Assembly (NCBI RefSeq): GCF_016888335.1
Contig: NZ_JAFEJG010000004.1
Span: 1,116,001-1,180,000, forward strand
Reading direction: 5' to 3'
Length of the DNA: 64,000 bases
DNA from: Janibacter endophyticus
Lineage (GTDB): Bacteria; Actinomycetota; Actinomycetes; Actinomycetales; Dermatophilaceae
Below the pieces are notes generated by a model, which searched no databases, was not told the DNA's origin, and was given only the letters and a program-made list of their open reading frames with translations. Positions 58,998-64,000 of this stretch are shown here, in pieces. The position numbers were made by a program, and so were the translations under genes. Numbering within the stretch: the stretch's first letter is position 1; each line of letters begins with the position of its first letter.

Positions 58998-60659
58998 TCA
59001 CTTGCCGCCGACGCTGACGGAGGAGAACTCCTCCGCGGTCAGGGGGCTCGGAACGAGACCCTCGACCTGCTCGTTGACGACGATGGCGGGCGGGCTGTGC
59101 GAGATCGGGAGCCCGGGGACGTACTCCTCGGCGATCTTCTTGTTGAGCTCCTCGTAGAGGGCCGTCCGCTCTGCCTCGTCGACCGTGGTGTCGGCCTCCT
59201 TGAGTGCCTTGCTCAGCTCGGCGCCGAAGTCGGTGACCGAGGTGTGGAAGTCGTTGCTCTTGAGGTTGCCGAAGAACGTGCCGATGAAGTTGTCGGCCGA
59301 GTCGTAGTCACCGGTCCAGCCGAGCAGCCACGCGTCGAACTGACCGTTGTCGACACCGTCGAGGTAACCGCCGTTCCACGGCTTGGTGACGACCTCGACC
59401 TTGAGACCGACCTCCTCGAGGTCCGTCAGGAGCGCCTCATGGATCTTCTGCGGGTTCGGCATGTACGGGCGGGTGACCTCGCTCGGGTAGGCGAAGGTCA
59501 GCTCCATGCCCTCGGCGCCGGCCTCCTTGAGGAGCTTCTTGGCCTCCTCGACGTTCTGCTTCGTCGGCTGGAGGTCCTTGTTGTAACCCTTGACCGTGTC
59601 CGGCATGAACTGCGAGGCCGCGACGGCGCCCTCGGGCAGCTGCGAGGAGACGAGACCCTCACGGTCGATCGCCAGGCTCAGCGCCTGGCGGACCTTGAGG
59701 TCCTTGAGCTTCGGGTTCTTCTCCGGGTTGAGGCCCATGTAGAGGATGTTGAAAGCCGGGCGGACCTCGACGGCGTTGCCGCCGTCCTCGAGACCCTTCC
59801 AGTCCACCGGGTTCGGCAGGTCGTACCCGTTGATGCTGTCGGCCTCGAGCTCCTGACGACGGGTCGACTCGTCGGGGATGATCTTGAAGACGATCTTGGC
59901 GTTCTTGGCCTTCTCGCCCCAGTAGTCCTCGTTGCGCACGAGGGTGATCGTCTTGTTGGCCGTGTCGTACTTCTCAAGCGTGTACGGGCCGGTACCGACC
60001 GGGCTCTGCGCGTTCTCCGGGTAGGCGAAGCCCTCACCCTGGGTCTTGACGTCGTTGGCGTTCTTCTCCTCGAGCGCCTTCGGCGACTGCATGGCGAAGG
60101 CGGACAGCGAGAGCATCGCCGGGAACTTCGAGGTGGCGCGCGAGATCGTCAGGACCGCCGTCTTGGGGTCCTTCGCCTCGCAGCTGCGGTAGAGGGAGTC
60201 GTCGCCGAAGCCCTCCATGGAGTAGGACCAGTACTCGGCCGGGCCCGCCTGGGCCGCCTCGTTCTGGTCGGCCATGCGCTCGAAGTTCGCGCAGACGGCC
60301 TCGGCGTTGAACTCCTCGCCGTCGGTGAACTTCACGCCCTCACGCAGGGTGAAGGTCCACGTCTTGCCGTCCTCGCTGGGCTCCCAGGACTCGGCCAGGC
60401 CCGGGCCGATCTCGGCGCTGCCCGGCTTGACCTCGACGAGGCCCTCGAACATCTGGCGGGTGACACGGAAGGTCTCGCCGTCGCTGGCGTAGAAGGGATC
60501 GAAGACCTCAGGGGCGCCCGCGGCGCCGAAGGTGAAGGTCGAGTCGGCGCCGGCCGAGCCGCCGCCGCCCTCTCCGCTGCTGTCGCGCTCGCTCTCGGCG
60601 CAGGCGCTCATGGTGAGAGCGGCCGCGCTGAGGAGGACCACGGGGGTGGACTTCCGCAT
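58998..60659 (-). CDS. dppA: Peptide-binding lipoprotein, SBP family 5 (second operon)
   Basis: 553 residues. Signal peptide ending MSAC (lipidated C20), a Gly/Ser-rich linker, then the family 5 fold: WTFTLREGVKFTDGEEFNAE and KVRQALSLAIDREGLVSSQL. Two mature cysteines may form a disulfide. Encoded upstream of dppBCDF, 131 nt apart with a hairpin. Like oppA it uses AAG almost exclusively for lysine. Confidence 0.9.
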   Translation of the reverse strand: MRKSTPVVLLSAAALTMSACAESERDSSGEGGGGSAGADSTFTFGAAGAPEVFDPFYASDGETFRVTRQMFEGLVEVKPGSAEIGPGLAESWEPSEDGKTWTFTLREGVKFTDGEEFNAEAVCANFERMADQNEAAQAGPAEYWSYSMEGFGDDSLYRSCEAKDPKTAVLTISRATSKFPAMLSLSAFAMQSPKALEEKNANDVKTQGEGFAYPENAQSPVGTGPYTLEKYDTANKTITLVRNEDYWGEKAKNAKIVFKIIPDESTRRQELEADSINGYDLPNPVDWKGLEDGGNAVEVRPAFNILYMGLNPEKNPKLKDLKVRQALSLAIDREGLVSSQLPEGAVAASQFMPDTVKGYNKDLQPTKQNVEEAKKLLKEAGAEGMELTFAYPSEVTRPYMPNPQKIHEALLTDLEEVGLKVEVVTKPWNGGYLDGVDNGQFDAWLLGWTGDYDSADNFIGTFFGNLKSNDFHTSVTDFGAELSKALKEADTTVDEAERTALYEELNKKIAEEYVPGLPISHSPPAIVVNEQVEGLVPSPLTAEEFSSVSVGGK

Positions 60660-60936
60660 GTCTGACCTCGCTGGTGGTGGCGTGTTTTCGACGACGGACC
60701 GGTGGGCCGCCGACGGCCACGACGTCCCCGTCGTCCTCCCTGCGGAGTGACCTGGGGCACGTCGCCGTGGTTGGTAGGTGAACCTATGCCACGTCCACGG
60801 GTCGAGAACAGTGCATCGGGCCTGCCTTTACCGGTCTGAGACGAAGGGGGACGAGGCCGGGGATCCGCCCGCGGCCACCCCTTCGCCCGGTCCGCGGATT
60901 TCCGCGACGGGCAGCCCGGCTGAGAGAATCGCCCCC
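60660..60936. promoter_or_regulatory. Divergent control region between dppA and typA
   Basis: 277 nt without a gene. TAGGT-GA-ACCTA at 60775-60786 is a perfect 12-nt inverted repeat; on the minus strand it includes TAGGTT, a possible dppA -10 with a leader of about 115 nt. CGAAGGGG at 60842 and its complement at 60878 form a loose inverted pair. GAGAAT at 60924-60929 ends 7 nt before the typA ATG. Confidence 0.4.
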
Positions 60937-62826
<1,890 letters not shown>

Positions 62827-62832
62827 CCGTCC

Positions 62833-62860
62833 GGCGAAGGGGGTGGGCACCCCCTTCGCC
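62833..62860. terminator. Terminator after typA
   Basis: GGCGAAGGGGGTG (62833-62845) and its exact complement (62848-62860) separated by GG; again an inverted CGAAGGGG pair. Confidence 0.82.
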
Positions 62861-62897
62861 GTCATGACACCGTCCACACCAGGAGGTGCCCGCACCG

Positions 62898-64000
62898 ATG
62901 AGGACCCGACGAATCGCCGCGCTCGCCGTGGCGGGCGCGATGCTCGCCGTCGCCGGCTGCGACCCGCTCACCGACCCGACGTCCGCGCCGACGACGACCC
63001 CGCTCAGCGGCCCGGCGCAGCAGCTCACGGTCCTCTCGCACGGTCCCGTCCTCGCGTGGGACCCGCAGCGGATCACCTCACGCCAGCAGTCGCTCTTCGC
63101 CAGCCGTACCTACCTGCGCACCCTGACGACGTACGCCCCCGCGACCGACCTCGGAGGGCAGAAGGAGCTCGTGGGGGACCTCGCGAGCTCGACCGGGACG
63201 CCGAGCAAGGACCGCAGGCAGTGGTCCTTCACCCTGCGCAGCGGCGTCACCTGGCAGGACGGCTCGCAGGTCACCTGCTCTGACCTGCGCTACGGCGTCG
63301 CCCGCTCCTTCGCCAAGGAGACCGGGTCCGCCGGCTACGCCCTGACCTATCTCGACATCCCGAAGAACCCCGACGGCACGTCGAGGTACCCGGGGCCCTA
63401 CGGCAAGGAGGGCCAGAGCAAGGAGGCCAAGAAGCTCCTCGAGCGGGCCGTCGGGTGCAAGGGCGCGAGGGTGACCTACCGGCTGAGCGAGCCGGTCGCC
63501 GACTTCGGCGCCGTCGTCTCGATGCCCGAGTTCGCCCCCGTCAAGGCAGCCAAGGACACGCGGGAGGACTCGGTCTACCGTGCGTGGTCCAACGGCCCGT
63601 ACCAGCTCAAGGAGCCGTGGCGGCCCGGCGAGGGCGGCGTCTGGGTCCGCAACCCCGAGTGGGACGCGAAGAGCGACCCGGTCCGCACCCCGACGGTGCA
63701 GCAGATCGATCACCGCGAGGGGGTCGACGCGGTCGAGGCGGTCCGGCGGATCACCGAGGGGGAGGACGGCTCGCGCGCCGTGCTCCTCGACCCCCTGCCC
63801 CAGGACCTCATCGCCCCCGTGACCGAGTCCGAGGGGTCCGCGGCGACCGTCTCCGCCGAGGCGCAGATCGTCGACTACCTCGCCCCGAACCACGAGAGCA
63901 AGCTCATGCGCAACGCCGACGTCCGTCGGGCGCTCGCGCTCTCGACCGACCGTGAGGCGTACACCGAGGCCCTCGGCGGCAGCGCGATGGCCGTCCCGAC
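62898..64000 (+). CDS. Peptide-binding lipoprotein, SBP family 5 (third, runs off the window)
   Basis: The frame from ATG at 62898 stays open for 367 codons to the window end, so the C-terminus is missing. Signal peptide with lipobox VAGC (lipidated C21), then family 5 segments WSFTLRSGVTWQDGSQVTC and, near the edge, LMRNADVRRALALSTDREAY. AGGAGG lies about 11 nt before the ATG. It diverges from the first two binding proteins (shorter linker, no Gly-rich stretch). The transporter genes, if any, lie beyond the window. Confidence 0.88.
   Translation, partial: MRTRRIAALAVAGAMLAVAGCDPLTDPTSAPTTTPLSGPAQQLTVLSHGPVLAWDPQRITSRQQSLFASRTYLRTLTTYAPATDLGGQKELVGDLASSTGTPSKDRRQWSFTLRSGVTWQDGSQVTCSDLRYGVARSFAKETGSAGYALTYLDIPKNPDGTSRYPGPYGKEGQSKEAKKLLERAVGCKGARVTYRLSEPVADFGAVVSMPEFAPVKAAKDTREDSVYRAWSNGPYQLKEPWRPGEGGVWVRNPEWDAKSDPVRTPTVQQIDHREGVDAVEAVRRITEGEDGSRAVLLDPLPQDLIAPVTESEGSAATVSAEAQIVDYLAPNHESKLMRNADVRRALALSTDREAYTEALGGSAMAVP

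Overview
This window comes from a high-GC actinobacterium (about 70% G+C by eye). It is most likely a member of the Micrococcales, in or near the Intrasporangiaceae/Dermatophilaceae; that family placement is an inference. The grounds are the gene order infA-rpmJ-rpsM-rpsK-rpsD-rpoA-rplQ, the run glpX / DUF4245 / xseB-xseA / ispH, the long actinobacterial forms of L17 and MalQ, abundant lipoprotein solute-binding proteins, and many genes whose start codon sits 6-7 nt after a -10 box (leaderless mRNAs). The whole window reads as chromosome: I see no phage, insertion sequence, CRISPR array, tRNA or rRNA.

Layout. 0-7.5 kb: translation and transcription core (infA, rpmJ, rpsM, rpsK, rpsD, rpoA, rplQ, rplM, rpsI, truA), interrupted by a divergent autoregulated ArsR-type repressor and a dead transporter fragment. 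7.5-14 kb: lepB, a YbdK-type carboxylate-amine ligase, glmM, a cluster of palindromic repeats, two overlapping beta-carbonic anhydrases and a class I fumarase. 14-24 kb: sugar uptake, with a trehalose-type LpqY-SugABC importer, a family 1 beta-glucosidase and an AglEFG-type alpha-glucoside importer that has no ATPase of its own. 24-29 kb: PfkB sugar kinase, GlpX, DUF4245 protein, exonuclease VII and IspH. 29-35.5 kb: IclR regulator and the histidine utilisation operon hutHUGI, in which hutH is frameshifted. 35.5-48.4 kb: mixed single genes (RmuC, NUDIX, YchF, methyltransferases, a guanidine-III riboswitch with its Gdx exporter, YnfA, glutaminase, dCMP-deaminase-like protein, stand-alone TrpB, tandem UspA, MalQ). 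48.5-64 kb: two complete peptide ABC importers facing each other (oppABCDF plus strand, dppABCDF minus strand), typA, and the start of a third family 5 binding lipoprotein.

Together the genes describe a heterotroph that imports trehalose, alpha-glucosides and peptides, degrades histidine to glutamate, and feeds sugars through PfkB/GlpX and MalQ.

The most unusual feature is not a gene. The octamer CGAAGGGG occurs about 60 times by hand count (33 forward, 28 reverse) against roughly five expected. It lies inside coding regions and, as head-to-head inverted pairs, forms the hairpins after rplQ, rpsI, aglG, the NUDIX operon and typA, much as DNA uptake sequences do in Neisseria and Haemophilus. 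A related 29-bp element ending in this octamer is repeated exactly three times.
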